A DNA stretch of 64,000 nt from Corylus avellana (GCF_901000735.1 NC_081544.1:10293608-10357607); one strand, 5' to 3'; counted from the first letter of the stretch, positions 21,901 to 32,966 are shown. Notes: generated by a model from the letters alone, not told the origin. Numbers and translations are program-made.

Positions 21901-22354
21901 GTGACGTCTCCCCACCGTATAAAATTATGGGCCGTAAATATTTGATTTTGGGGATAAAAGTCTATAAAATATTAATTTTTGTTTAAATTTAAAAAGTAAA
22001 AATTAATTTCCTATGCATTTAAACAATAAAGTCTGGCATTGTCCTTGCACTTAATAAGATAATATAGAATTTGATATTTGAAGTATAGTTTGATTTTAGA
22101 CCTTGTTTTCACTTTATATTTAATGAATACATAAATCTAAAATTTTCACCCATGAATACAAATGCATATCTCCTTTTTTCTTAGGGTCAATTATATGCCG
22201 AAAATGGGCCGAAACTAAAATTTCGGTCATAGGGGGACAAAAAAAAAAAAAAAAAAAAAAAATTGGGAGAGGAGGAGAGTGGGGAGGAGAGAGTAAAATT
22301 CTAATTTTAAAAAAATTGTAAGGGTATTTTAAAATGTTGGGGAAAACAATCTCC
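18992..22354. other. AT-rich intergenic DNA
   Basis: No gene is recognised in 3.3 kb. There are low-complexity A runs (19705-19736), T runs (19785-19805) and an A run at 22240-22262 followed by GGGAGAGGAGGAGAG. A GGCGGAGGATCTCCGGCC segment at 20235-20252 stands out by GC content but has no readable product. Fragments of old elements are likely but unrecognisable by eye. Confidence 0.3.
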
Positions 22355-22855
22355 CCAAGCCACCATGGTTGCATTTTTATTTATTTATTTATTTGAATCG
22401 AAATATATTTTCAAACTCTAACATTAATTTTCTTTTCTACATATACATATTGAAGTTATAGGAGGATGAACAAGTTATCATTGAATTTAATGAATTGAGT
22501 CAGTTAACTGAGAAATTTAGTGATTTCGCATGTATCCTTGTTAGGGATAAGAACATTACGCCTATAGATTTTGTGAATTGAAGGAAAGTTCCTAGAAGAC
22601 ACAAGGAGGACGCATGGAATGTATTACCGGTACTAAACTTTCATTTTATGTTAACATCTTCGATATATTTTGTAATTACTTTTAAAATTGCAACAATAAC
22701 ATTGATCATATTTTAAGTTGATTGTAGAAAAAGTTATAGATACAAGAAGACCAAGCCGCGAAAATTAAAAAGTGGTTAGTGCAAAACATGGCAAAGCAAT
22801 TACGAGGTTACCAAACTAAATTGAAGAGAGCTTACTTTAGCAATTCTTTAGCCAC
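22355..22855 (+). pseudogene. transposase_24-like fragment, copy A (arm of hairpin)
   Basis: Plus-strand remnants read QVIIEFNELSQLTEKFSDFA, followed by VRDKNITPIDFVN and RKVPRRHKEDAWNVL. This is the En/Spm (CACTA) plant transposase type with the conserved DWRKVP-like core. A second exon-like part (DQAAKIKKWLVQNMAKQL) follows at about 22748-22800. It is disrupted by stops. The whole block is repeated in inverted orientation at 22885-23440 with a spacer of only about 30 bp. Confidence 0.6.
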
Positions 22856-22884
22856 TAAGTCTTCCCCACTATTTCCGTGACAGT

Positions 22885-23440
22885 TAAAGAATTGCTGAAG
22901 TAAGTACTCTTCAATTCAGTCTCATATCCCCGTAGTTACTTTGCCATGATTTGCAGTATAAAACTTTTTGATTTTTGCAGTTTGGTGTTCTGGTATCAAG
23001 AACTTTTCCTACAATCAAATAAAAAACATCAACAACGATGTTATTATTGCAATTTTAAAAATAATTACAAAATATATAGAAGAAGTTAATGTAAAACGAA
23101 AGTTTAGTACTTGTAGTACATTCCACGTGTCCTCCTTGCGTCTCCCAGGAACTTTCCTACAATTCACAAAATTTATAGAAATAATGTTCTTATCGCTAAC
23201 AACCGTGCAAGCGAAACTATTGAACTTCCCACCCTGATCGCCAATTGGCTGGCCCAATTCATTAAATTTAAGGATTACTTGTCCATCCACCTATAAATTT
23301 CATATGTCTGTTATGCAGGTAACACCCAGCTTTCTCTTGTTGCTTGCGGTATATGTAGAAAAGAAAATTAATGTTAGAGTTTGAAAAATATATTTTGACT
23401 CAAAAATAGAATACAACCATAGTGTTTACCTTGTTTACTT
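22885..23440 (-). pseudogene. transposase_24-like fragment, copy B (inverted)
   Basis: The minus strand reads QVILKFNELGQPIGDQGGKF and FACTVVSDKNIISINFVNCRKV. It also shares the non-coding flanks of copy A (ACTCTAACATTAATTTTCTT, AGAATTGCT and TTTGCCATG blocks). Copies A and B form an imperfect palindrome about 1.08 kb long. Confidence 0.6.
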
Positions 23441-23488
23441 AGGATCCTCATTAGGGAGAAAATGCCCTAAATTATCGTTGCCTTTTCT

Positions 23489-23794
23489 TTTTTGGAGTCG
23501 AAATATATTTTCCTAACTTTAACATTAATTTTCTTTTCTAAATATACCTTAGGCACTCGCATGACATACATATTGAAATTACAGGAGGATGAACAAGTTA
23601 TCCTTGAATTTAATGAATTGAGTCCACCAACTTGCGATCATGGTGGAAAATTTAGTGGTTTTGCATGCACTCTTGTTAGGGATAAGAACATTAGACTTAT
23701 AGATTTTGTGAATTGGAGGAAAGTTCCTAAAAGACACAAGGAGGACGCATGGAACGTATTACAGGTTCTAAACTTTCGTTTTATGATAACATCT
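23489..23794 (+). pseudogene. transposase_24-like fragment, copy C, cut by assembly gap
   Basis: The best-preserved copy: GTRMTYILKLQEDEQVILEF, NELSPPTCDHGGKFSGFACT, LVRDKNIRLIDFVNWRKVPK and RHKEDAWNVLQVLNFRF. The order TRM-I, then EFNE, then WRKVP agrees with the plant transposase (Ptta/En/Spm) family. It is open throughout but ends at the gap beginning at 23795. Confidence 0.62.
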
Positions 23795-23894
23795 NNNNNN
23801 NNNNNNNNNNNNNNNNNNNNNNNNNNNNNNNNNNNNNNNNNNNNNNNNNNNNNNNNNNNNNNNNNNNNNNNNNNNNNNNNNNNNNNNNNNNNNN
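23795..23894. other. assembly gap (100 N)
   Basis: Exactly 100 N, the convention for a gap of unknown size. It lies between transposase_24-like copy C and a poly-A run that begins the inverted copia contig. Confidence 1.
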
Positions 23895-24028
23895 AAAAAA
23901 AAAAAAAAAACACTAAATAGCAATGAAAAAAATGTCTAAAGCAATAATATCTATTTTTGGTCCTTCTTTTATTTGATATTTTAAAAAAAAATACAAAATG
24001 ATTCTTTTTTTTCACAAAACTCATCCCT

Positions 24029-24860
24029 TCTTTTGACAAAACACTACCTGAAGTATTAAACCCAGAGTACACTCTTTGGGAAAAGAAGGACCAGTGCATA
24101 CTTAGCTGGTTCATTGCAACTTTGACCACTCAAGTTGTTCCCACAGTCTATGGTTGCAAAACATCAACCCAAGTTTGGACTATTTTGGCTACCCGCTATG
24201 CCTCACCATCAAGATCTCATGTCACACAACTCAAATGACAATTGCAGACCCTAAGGCAAGGTTCCAAGACTTGCGCTGAGTTCATACGTACAACCAAGTC
24301 TCTCTCTGACCAGCTAGCTATTGCTGGTAATTCAATTATAGATGATGATCTAATCTCCTACATCATTGGAGAATTGAGCCCTACCTACAATGTCTTTGTC
24401 ATGACTTTTGCCATGCATACCACGGATAAGTCAATGACCCTTGAAGAATTTCAATCCCAACTTTTGGGACATGAACAGCTCTTGGAGTATCAAACAGCCA
24501 CTATTGAGCACACCTCCTTTGCTTTGTTGTCTTAGAAATCACCAGCCAAGCACAACAACAGCTTTCAAAGGCAATCCCCTCCATCCAGGAACTTTTCTCA
24601 GAAGAAACCCTACAATTCTACTGCTAGCTTCTCTCAAGGCAGACCTTATTCTAGACCACCCAGCAACTTCACCAGAACACCACCCAGCAACTTCACCAAA
24701 GGACAACCCAACAACTTCACCAATGCCCCACCTTCCAATCCAGGCTCATCCAACAGGATTCCTTGTCAAATATGTGGCAGAGTTAATCACCAAGCTTTAG
24801 ATTGCTTCCATCGAATGGACTATGCTTTCCAAGGGCGCCATCCACCATCAAATCTTGCTA
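24029..24860 (+). pseudogene. copia gag, second copy
   Basis: The same UBN2-type gag and CCHC knuckle (CQICGRVNHQALDC) as at 6490-7310, with the same in-frame stop after THVTQLK-type sequence at about 24238 and after HTSFALLS at 24535. Shared stops show that both copies descend from an already dead element. Confidence 0.85.
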
Positions 24861-24889
24861 CCATGGTATCCTAAGCCAAGGCTATCCAA

Positions 24890-26331
24890 GATGAAGATCA
24901 CTAGCTAGCAGACAGTGGGGCTAACATCCATATCACACTTGATTTGGGAAAACTGACCATATAGGAACCATACAATGGGAATGAGATAGTGGCAATAGGT
25001 AATAATAGTGGGCTTGGTATCTCCCACACTGGTTCCTCTCATTTCTCACCTCAAACTCCTTACTTTACCTTAATGACATTCTACATTGTCCTGATGCTGC
25101 TGCAAATCTTCTTTCAATAAACAAATTCTGCTATGATAACAATTGTATGTTTGAATTAATAGCAACCTATTTTTTGATTAAGGAAAACGTCACGGGAAGG
25201 ATCCTTTTGCAGGGAGCCAGTAAGGATGGTCTCTACCCTATCCAGCTACAGTACTTCACCAAAAACAAATTAAGTACCCTCACTTGTTACATTGGAGTCA
25301 AAGTGTCTTCCTCAATATGGCACAATCGATTAGGTCACCCCAGCCAACCTGTTATGCAGCATATCCTCAGCCAACATCACCTTCCAATGTGTTCAATTAA
25401 GTAGAGTCAGTCCCTTTGTGCTCCTTGTCAGTTAGGCAAGAGCAAACAATTAGTTTTTTCTGAGTCTATTAGAATTTATCATGCTCCTTTAAAGCTTATT
25501 CATAGTGATCTATGGATTTCCCCAATTAAATCAATAAATGGAAGCACTTGCTATGTTCTTTCATAGATGATTTTTCAAGATATACATGGTTGCTCACTCT
25601 TAAACACAAATCCGATGTGTTTGAAACATTTGTCAAATTCAAATGCCTTGTTGAAAATTACTTCAATCTCAAAATCAAACAACTCCAAACTAATGGTGGT
25701 GGAGAATACACCTCAAAAACAAATTTCTTAGCTTCCAATCTACCAATGGAATTCTTTATAGGTTAACCTGCCCACACACTTCCCAACAGAATGGCATTGA
25801 GAAAGAAAGCATAGACATGACATAGAAACTGGCCTTAGTCTTTTAGCACATTCACATCTTCCTTCAAAGTATTGGGTAGAAGTTGTTAGTACCTTAGCTT
25901 ACCTTATAAACAAACTACCTAAACCTACTCTCAAAAACTTCAGTCCTTTTCTCAAACTATTTCAAAAAGCACCTGACTATATTCTCTTGAAAACTTTTGG
26001 TTGTGCTTCCTATCCTCTATTAAAACCTTACACCAAACACAAATTAGAGTTTAGAAGCAAGTAATGTGTATTTTTAGGTTATAGCCCAAACCAAAAAGGA
26101 TGCAAATGCCTTGATCCCATCTCCAACCGAACTTATGTTTCCAGACATGTAGCATTTGATGAAGTGTTGTTCCTGCTAAGGGTGGAGCAGCCACAACTAC
26201 CCCTGCAAAGGTTGATTCTCCCAAGTCAGGTATTGTTCTTGATCCCTCTCAATTCATTTCTATTCATGCTTCATCACCAAAACCAGTAAGTATGGATGAT
26301 ATTCCCTCTCATCTATCTATCAATGATAATA
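24890..26331 (+). pseudogene. copia protease, integrase and C-terminal region, second copy
   Basis: Protease motif LADSGANIHIT near 24905-24937 is followed by pre-integrase WHNRLGHPSQPVMQHIL (about 25320) and integrase FIDDFSRYTWL. The second catalytic position reads QTNGGGEYT, an Asp-to-Asn change relative to the other copy. KYWVEVVSTLAYLINKLPKP and FKLFQKAPDYILLKTFGCAS follow, then the C-terminal [10 protein letters not shown] block. Stops interrupt all parts. RT and RNase H would lie in the following gap. Confidence 0.82.
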
Positions 26332-26431
26332 NNNNNNNNNNNNNNNNNNNNNNNNNNNNNNNNNNNNNNNNNNNNNNNNNNNNNNNNNNNNNNNNNNNNN
26401 NNNNNNNNNNNNNNNNNNNNNNNNNNNNNNN
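26332..26431. other. assembly gap (100 N)
   Basis: Second 100-N gap, separating the copia contig from the UGT85 C-terminal exon. It may hide the missing middle of a UGT gene. Confidence 1.
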
Positions 26432-26622
26432 ATAATGATGTTAAGAGAGATGATGTTGAGAAGCTTGTGAGGGAGTTAATGGAGGGTGATAAAGGTAAAG
26501 AAATGAAGAGGAAAGTAATGGAGTGGAAGAGTAAGGCAGAAGAGGCTGCCAAGCCTGGTGGTCCTTCTTACCAGAACTTGGACAAGTTGATTGCTGATGT
26601 TCTCCTTGCTGGAAATGTTTAA
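26432..26622 (+). pseudogene. UGT85-type glucosyltransferase, C-terminal 62 residues
   Basis: The sequence opens inside an exon and reads NDVKRDDVEKLVRELMEGDK, then GKEMKRKVMEWKSKAEEAAK, PGGPSYQNLDKLI and ADVLLAGNV, stop at 26620-26622. This is the C-terminal helix region of UGT85 proteins. No stop or frameshift is present. It fits the N-terminal part at 8023-9050 in family and orientation, but about 110 residues including the PSPG box are absent from the known sequence. It may be the tail of the same gene, separated by about 17.4 kb, or the end of a second UGT copy whose 5' part is in the gap. Its 3' flank (GGGTGGATCCTTCTACATAT and TTTGTAATATTC) resembles a normal 3' UTR. Confidence 0.82.
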
Positions 26623-28218
26623 ACCAAACAGAAGAAGCAAATAATTGGCTCTTCCCTTGTTATGGGTGGATCCTTCTACATATATATTTGTAATATTCTA
26701 TTTCCATTTTATCTAGGCTACTATGGTTCCGGCGGCAGTTTTGGCTTTATTTTCTTATGGACTAATTTTGATTAGTTTATCTTTTGATATGTATTTTTTT
26801 TTTTTTTTTTTAATGTATACGTAATACCACGAAATTTATCTCATAAAATAACGGATAATCTCAATATCCAGGAGAAGGGGGATTTTCAATATTTGTAAGA
26901 CCAACATGGAGTTGAGTAGATGAACTTAATTTGATAGATGGTAAGAATGACTAGTGAATGATATAGCAAGCCAAGTGGAGAGAAGCCACACTATTTTAGA
27001 TGCCGATACTTCAATAAGTGAAATAAACAAAATTGTTGTAAGGTATTATAGAATGATAAGATATGGAGATTTTAAAAGTAGTTTCATGATTTTTGGACAC
27101 TTGTGGAAGGAGTGTTGTAATTTTTAGAAAGTGCAAGTATCAAAGCAGAAATTTCCGACAAACTAAATCATAGGCAATTCGGATGACTTTTAAGGTATCA
27201 AAAAGTTTTGAGTTGTTGTAATTTTTGGATATGTTGTAGACGTGTAAATAAGGAAAATTGCAAGCTAAATTTCATATCATTCGGAGTAAAATTAAAAAAA
27301 TATTATGATTTTTTTAAGCTTGAATAGGTTACAAACAGTTAATAGAACTTGAAATTTATTGAATTATTTTAGTAGATTAATGATCTTATTAGGCCACTAT
27401 TTTTTGGATATGTTGTACTGTTGTAGTAAGAAAAAAAGTTTAGGCCCATTAGGGATTAATTCTAAATTTTTATAACTACATTTTGGGACAAAAACAAAAA
27501 CATGAGAAGAAGATGAGCTGGAATGATTACTATACAAAGTTATTTTAGGACAGGAGTTAAATTCGTGGACAGCAAAGTTACTATACAAAGGTTGCAATTC
27601 CTTTTGTATAAACACGTGGACAGCAAATTAATCCATAAAAAGTTGTATATTTTGACAGCAAGACTACCTACAAGAATGGTGTGTCAAGATCCATGGAGGA
27701 ATTCTTCTCAGCTTGACCAAATTGGCTTGATGGCAAATAACACCACTTGTCATCGTGCATGTAGGAGCTGGTTCCGGGCTCGCGAAGTAACACTCTCATC
27801 ATCCCTTAGCAACCAAATCAAAAGAGAGAGAAGGGAGAGACAAACCGAGAGAGAAGGAGTGATAGAGAGAGGAGAAAAGGGGAAGAAAAAAATAGTGAAG
27901 AGAAGAAAGGGGAAGAGCGGATGAACCAGGGAAGGAGAAGGAAGAGAAATCAAGGAGACTATTTATCTCTCTCATGTCATGCTGTGTTTACTCTTTTAAG
28001 TTTCGGTTATTCTCTCTTGAATTCTCTTAAGTATGAATGAAAGTAATTGTTACGTACGTTAGTAGATTTATTGGCTGCATGAATGAAATTTTTGTAAATG
28101 ATGATGTTTTAGTAGACCAAATCCTTGAATGCCCACAGAAATTTGGTACGTACTAGATTTGAGTTAATCTCTTAATAGCTATTTCGTGTATGAAATATTG
28201 GTAGTTGTTTTGGGGTAC
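26623..28218. other. UGT 3' flank and intergenic DNA
   Basis: No further gene is recognised. A GA-rich block at 27815-27960 gives a long Arg/Glu-rich open frame on the plus strand (27523-27924) that I regard as compositional. Short direct repeats, TTACTATACAAAG (27528 and 27579) and CGTGGACAGCAAA (27561 and 27615), occur close together. Confidence 0.3.
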
Positions 28219-28223
28219 AATCC

Positions 28224-28874
28224 TGTTAGGGATGGATACACCCTTGAATCAATGATTGTGCAAACTTCATAGAATAATAATGGAATAATAAATGTAAGAG
28301 ATCAACACACAGTATTTACGTGGTTTGGGAGTGGGCTTACATTCACAGGACTAACTCTGATCAATCCACTATAAACAACTTGTTACAGTGGTGTTTTCTC
28401 AAGTTTTGAGTAACTTGAGTTACTTGAGTTAATACAGCAGTAAAATAATACAGAGAGAAACAACCTCGGTTGAAACTAATGTACACTTTCAGTGGTGTAT
28501 TAAAACAGTATTTTATTAACTCTCTGTTGGAGTATAACTGAAGCTCTCCTCTCTTGGCTTCTCTTCTCGTGTGTTGTTGATCATCATTGATCATCATTGA
28601 TCATCTTTGACTTTGAGGCATAAGGCCCCTTGGCTATTTATAGCCAAAGTTAGAATCATCTAGATGAATGAACTTGACATTCAAGTTAGAACCATCTAGA
28701 TGATGAAGACGAATTAAGAACCTTCTAGATGGATGGAGAACCATCTAGATAATCTTTGTAGAGAACCTTCTAGATGGATGGAGAATCATCTAGATAAATC
28801 TTTGTAGGATTTGTTCTATTTTGTTTAATCAAAATCTTATCTTAAGTACGGAAAAATCTTGTTGGCAGCCAACA
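28224..28874 (-). repeat. solo LTR of a Tork-type copia family (TSD AATCC)
   Basis: A single LTR of 651 bp, minus-strand orientation, starting TGTTGGCTGCCAACAAG at 28874 and ending ...CCATCCCTAACA at 28224. The 5-bp duplication AATCC occupies 28219-28223 and 28875-28879. A TATA box (GGCTATAAATAGCC on the minus strand, near 28640) is preceded by six copies of TCTAGAT, mostly as the palindrome CATCTAGATG or variants (28656-28795). Two copies of GAACCTTCTAGATGG resemble heat-shock elements. The first 85 bases match the 3' LTR start of the neighbouring Tork copia (29125-29210), so both belong to one family. Confidence 0.88.
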
Positions 28875-29124
28875 AATCCAAGTGTAAGCACTGATGTAGG
28901 ATGTAAGTATATTACACAAACACATACACATGCAAGTATATTTCATATGAATGGTTGCTTTAGAGATATTATATATGTGAAATCTTGATCTTTCTAGGTA
29001 CACGTGTGCCTATTTCATGAAACTCTCCCACGCATGTTTGAAATTTGAAAGGAATTTTTGGGGTGAGTGGATTGTAGTATCTCTTAGAGAAAAACAATTA
29101 GAGTAATATATGTTTTATAGATAT

Positions 29125-29210
29125 CTTATAATAAATCTTTGTAGGACTTGCTCCATTTTGTTTAATCAAAATCTTATCTTGAGTAGGAAAAAACCTTGTC
29201 GGAAGCAACA
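29125..29210 (-). repeat. truncated 3' LTR of the Tork copia
   Basis: Minus strand TGTTGCTTCCGACAAGG follows the polypurine tract directly. It agrees with the first 85 bp of the solo LTR at 28874-28790 through GATAAGATTTTGATTAAACA and TCCTACAAAGATTTAT, then diverges. 28880-29124 is unrelated flanking DNA. Confidence 0.78.
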
Positions 29211-29256
29211 AATCTCCCCCTCCCTACTTAGAGGAGCAAGCCACGACTAACTCCAC

Positions 29257-30799
29257 TCACAGGAAGTTTAAACCAGCTAACTGGGAACATAGCTCAAGCT
29301 TTCCAATCAGAACCACCTTAGTCAACATATCAGAGGGATTCTTTTTTGTATGGATCTTTTTAAGCTTCATTTGCTTCTTATCTACCACCTCATGTAGCCA
29401 ATGATATCTCACATCAATATGCTTCGTCCGAGAATGATAAGTAGCATTTTTGCTCAAGTCTATAGCACTTTGACTATCACAAAATACCACATACTCATTT
29501 TGCTTTACTCCAAGCTCAAGAAAAAATCTCTTCATCCATAGCATTTCCTTGGCAGCTTATGTAGCGGCAATTTATTCCACTTCTGTAGTTGATAATGCAA
29601 ACACTTTTGGCGTTTTGACTGCCATGAGACAGCTCCCTCAGCAAAGGTAAACATATATCCGGAAGTAGATTTTCTGTTATCTAAATCCCCTGCCATATCA
29701 GAATCAGTAAAACCTATCAATTCTGGTTTGGAACCACCATACATTAAGCATAACTTGGAAGTACACTTCAAATATCTAAAGATCTATTTCACAGCTTCCC
29801 AATGATCTTTGCCCGGATTTGAGAGAAATTTGCTGACAGTACCTACAACATGTGCAATGTCTGGTCGTGTGCACACCATGGCATACATAAGACTCCCAAC
29901 AGCTAAGGAGTAAGGAATGACCTCCATTGCTTTCATCTTTTCCTCTGTACACGGACATGAGTTTCTACTAAGCTTAAACTGATTAGCAAGTGGCGTGCTA
30001 ACTGGTTTATCATTTTTCATGTTGAATCTTTCAAGCATCCGTTCAACATACTTCTTTTGTGACACCCACACCTTCTTGGCTTTTCTATCACGTATAATTT
30101 GCATACCCAAAATCTGTTGAGCTGGCTCTAAGTCCTTCATGTTAAAGGACTTGAACAACTCCTTTTTCAAGTTGCTAATCATTTTTGCTCTTGTCCTACT
30201 ATCAACATATCATCAAAATATAGCAAAAGGATAATGAAGTTACCTTCATTGAACTTCCTGATATAAACACAATGATCTGCCTTGGTCTTGTTGTACTCGT
30301 GACCCACAATGAATGAGGCAAACTTCTTGTACCATTGTCTTGGTGCTTGCTTGAGACCATATAGACTTTTCTTTAATTTACAAACCAAGTGCTCCTTTCC
30401 TTTTACCTCAAAACCTTCTGGCTGCGCCATGTAAATCTCTTCCTTCAAATCACCATGAAGGAATGCAGTCTTTATATCCAACTGTTCAAGCTCAAGATCG
30501 AAGCTAGCTGTCAGACCAAGAAAGACTCTAATAGAACTCATCTTCACAACTGGAGAGAAGATCTTATCAAATTCAATGCCTTTCTTTTGCGCAAAGCCTT
30601 TAACTAGTAACCGTGCTTTGTGCTTTGTGAGTTTTCCACTGCTATCCCTTTTTAGCTTGAACACCCACTTGTTCTTCAGTGCTTTTCTGCCTTTAGGAAG
30701 TTCTACCAACTCATAGGTATCATTTTTCTGCAGAGAATTCTTCTCTTCTTGCATGACTTTTACCCAGCTGATGTTATCCTGATGAGATTGTACTTCTTG
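29257..30799 (-). pseudogene. Tork copia RT and RNase H
   Basis: RT is well preserved: [60 protein letters not shown] and a catalytic box reading LYFDDMLIVG (YFDD in place of the usual YVDD). A stop precedes ISNLKKELFKSFNMKDL at about 30180. After a further stop the RNase H follows: FTDSDMAGDLDNRKSTSGYM, VFCDSQSAIDLSKNATYHSR, TKHIDVRYHWLHEVV and PSDMLTKVV. A frameshift lies near 29545. The 5' edge is the GAAAT target site of the nested gag-only element. Confidence 0.85.
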
Positions 30800-30804
30800 G
30801 AAAT

Positions 30805-31382
30805 TGATGCAGTGTGACGTAGTAGACTGCAGTGAAGAAAAACAATAAAGCAGCGGATAACTAATTCTAGATCTTAAGTCTATCACTAATCGATGAATTC
30901 TTCTAAAAACAATAGATACTCTCTAAAGTTAAAGGAAAAGAGAAATAAACTGAACTCTGAGTATTCTCATTAATTACAATCAATAATAATCAACAACTGA
31001 ATTACTAAAGGCTATAAGCATATATTTATAGCCCAAGACTCCTAATTCTAAAATAGCAATGAAATAAAGTTGGTTTAGAAGTCTATGAAAGAAGACTAAA
31101 CCAAATAGAAGAATAATAAAGAACCTAATCTGATCTGAAAAACTTAAAGATAAGATAAAATAACAACTAACAAGGAAACCTAGTTTAAAACAAAACATTA
31201 AAACTACGATAAGTGTCTCTGATGTCCCTTTTACGAAACAGATATGCCAGAGTGCGCTCGATCGCAACTACAGGGGCGATCAATCGCACAACCAGGGGCC
31301 TGATGAGTAAGTGTCTAGAAGTGCGCTCGATCGCAGGTACGTGCGCTCAATTGCACTTCCAGGGAACCTGTGATCTGCATCA
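30805..31382 (-). repeat. 3' LTR of the gag-only element
   Basis: 578 bp, TGATGCAG...CTGCATCA. The U3 part (31250-31365) holds GTGCGCTCGATCGCA twice plus GGGCGATCAATCGCAC and GTGCGCTCAATTGCAC. A TATA box reads GGGCTATAAATATATGC on the minus strand near 31030. Confidence 0.92.
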
Positions 31383-31600
31383 TTCTCCCCATGTTGGAGA
31401 GAATTCGCTCTCGAATTCGACCAGTTCTTTCCACGGTCCTTTGGATGTCCAGTCAACACATTTCACTCGCCCTTCTTTAAGATCAAAACAAGGCAACACC
31501 CCAAAATAAATGTGACGCTTCTCATCATCGAAACACCGTGATGGTTGTCATGAAAGCCCCACACACCACTTGGCAATACTTCAGATTTGCTATTCTTCTC

Positions 31601-32731
31601 TCATTCTTTCTCCCTTTCACGTGCCATGAAGATACTCAAGGACAGGTCAACTATTGTTTCTCTTATGAACATATAATTTTCCTCATCTGCATAAAACTCA
31701 CCATAATCTTCGTTAGGCGAATTTAAAATATCTTCAATACCAAGGAAATCAACATAATCAACCTCTTCATCATTAAAATTAGACACTTCACCTGAAAGGT
31801 CTTCATCAACCTCTTCACAATCGCCAATATCATTGGTGGGCTCTTCATCTCCCAATTGGTCATCTTCTTCATGATCCTCTGTGGGTCTTTCCTCTTCCCA
31901 TGAGTCATCTTCTTCGGAATAGAGATCGCCAAATATGGGAAAAAACCAATCTTCTTCGTGCTCTTCCATGGGTCTTTCCTCTTCCCATGAGTCATCTTCT
32001 TCGGGCTTCTCATCATAGGTTGGTGGGGAATCCCAATGCACGAATCCTTGCGAAGGATCTCCACCATCTTCATGTCTGAACTCTTCATCAATGAATTCGG
32101 ACTCCTGAAACTCTTCATCCACAGATTCTTTTTCCTCCTCCACAGAATATGGATTCGGTTTATGGATTTGTGGTTGGTAAGTAAGGGTCCAATTGGCTTG
32201 TCGTGGACTCTTCGCCTCACTCCATGTTTCTCTAAACACCTTTTTTTTGTAGGAATTTTCTATTTTCTTTGTCATAGCCATAGACCCTTGTCTCCAATTT
32301 TGTGACTTCAGGCCCATGGTATAACTATGGGGCAAGAAAGCGACCTACGCATATTTCAATAGTTTTTCCCAACTATTGATCTTCAATTTGCTTTCCCGTT
32401 TCCTAGCTTTCTTTAGTTGTTGCCACCACGCACCAACTCTTCCCTGGAATGTATGTACCACCAAAGAGACTCGTTGTTCATCGGGCATCCCGTTGAATTC
32501 AAAAACCTCTTCAACAGCCAACACCCAATCCAGAAATTCGTTGAGTTCTAGATCCCCGTCAAATTTCAAAATTTTGAGTTTGAATCTATCTACCCACCGA
32601 TTGGCATGAGCTTGCGCAAGGTGCTGACGTTCGTGCGTTCGGCGCTCCGCAAACAGGTTTCTAGATCCGTTCCCATGTTGACCACACAAGTTGGATAATT
32701 GGGTAGTGAGGTCTTCAATTTGATCCCTCAT
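31601..32731 (-). pseudogene. gypsy-type gag followed by a long acidic tail
   Basis: A start at 32731 gives MRDQIEDLTTQLSNLCGQHG, then a retrotransposon gag domain: FKLKILKFDGDLELNEFLDW, VEEVFEFNGMPDEQRVSLVV and FQGRVGAWWQQLKKAR. A single in-frame stop near 32346 interrupts the WEKLLK..FLPHSYT segment that should be continuous. Beyond it the same frame runs on as an Asp/Glu-rich tail of more than 200 residues with an internal repeat of EEDDSWEEERP (two copies about 36 residues apart). No CCHC knuckle is present, which is unusual for gag. The acidic tail replaces the nucleic-acid-binding part, and its role is unknown. Confidence 0.78.
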
Positions 32732-32951
32732 AGCCCTGAGTCGATCCTCTGTGTGTTGCCAAGGTTCAGCGATAGATTTGCCTTCCGCCTCCGCGAATCA
32801 TGGTCTTGGTAGGCGACGACAGTTGTTCGGCCCACCACTCATGTGCCTCAAACAAATCGTCGGTTGCTCCTTACTTGCTATCTCCGTACGCACGTACACC
32901 TCGTTCATGTCCGTAAAGCAGTTGCTCCTCCCTATGAATGGAAATTAACTG

Positions 32952-32964
32952 AACTCTGATACCA
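32952..32964 (-). other. primer-binding site of the gag-only element
   Basis: On the minus strand TGGTATCAGAGTT, two bases after the 5' LTR end; complementary to the 3' end of plant initiator methionine tRNA as in most copia and many gypsy elements. Confidence 0.85.
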
Positions 32965-32966
32965 AC

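Larger units (their letters stand above)
23895..26331 (+). mobile_element. copia contig, near-identical inverted copy of 5318-7424
   Basis: This 2,437-bp piece lies between two 100-N gaps. It starts in the same A-run where the 3408-7424 copia is truncated and follows the reverse complement of that element with very few differences, including the same stops. It extends beyond the other copy's internal deletion (from about 26020) through [20 protein letters not shown] and [10 protein letters not shown], the integrase C-terminal region, until the second gap. No LTR is present. Either this is a real inverted duplication or a repeat contig placed here by the assembler. Confidence 0.85.

Noticed and set aside
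27523..27924. 133-codon Arg/Glu-rich frame
   Set aside because: Its second half is a GA-repeat translation; the antisense frame is equally open; no start context or known domain.
28224..29210. One long 3' LTR with an internal duplication
   Set aside because: The AATCC duplication around 28224-28874 shows a separate solo LTR next to a truncated 3' LTR of the same family.
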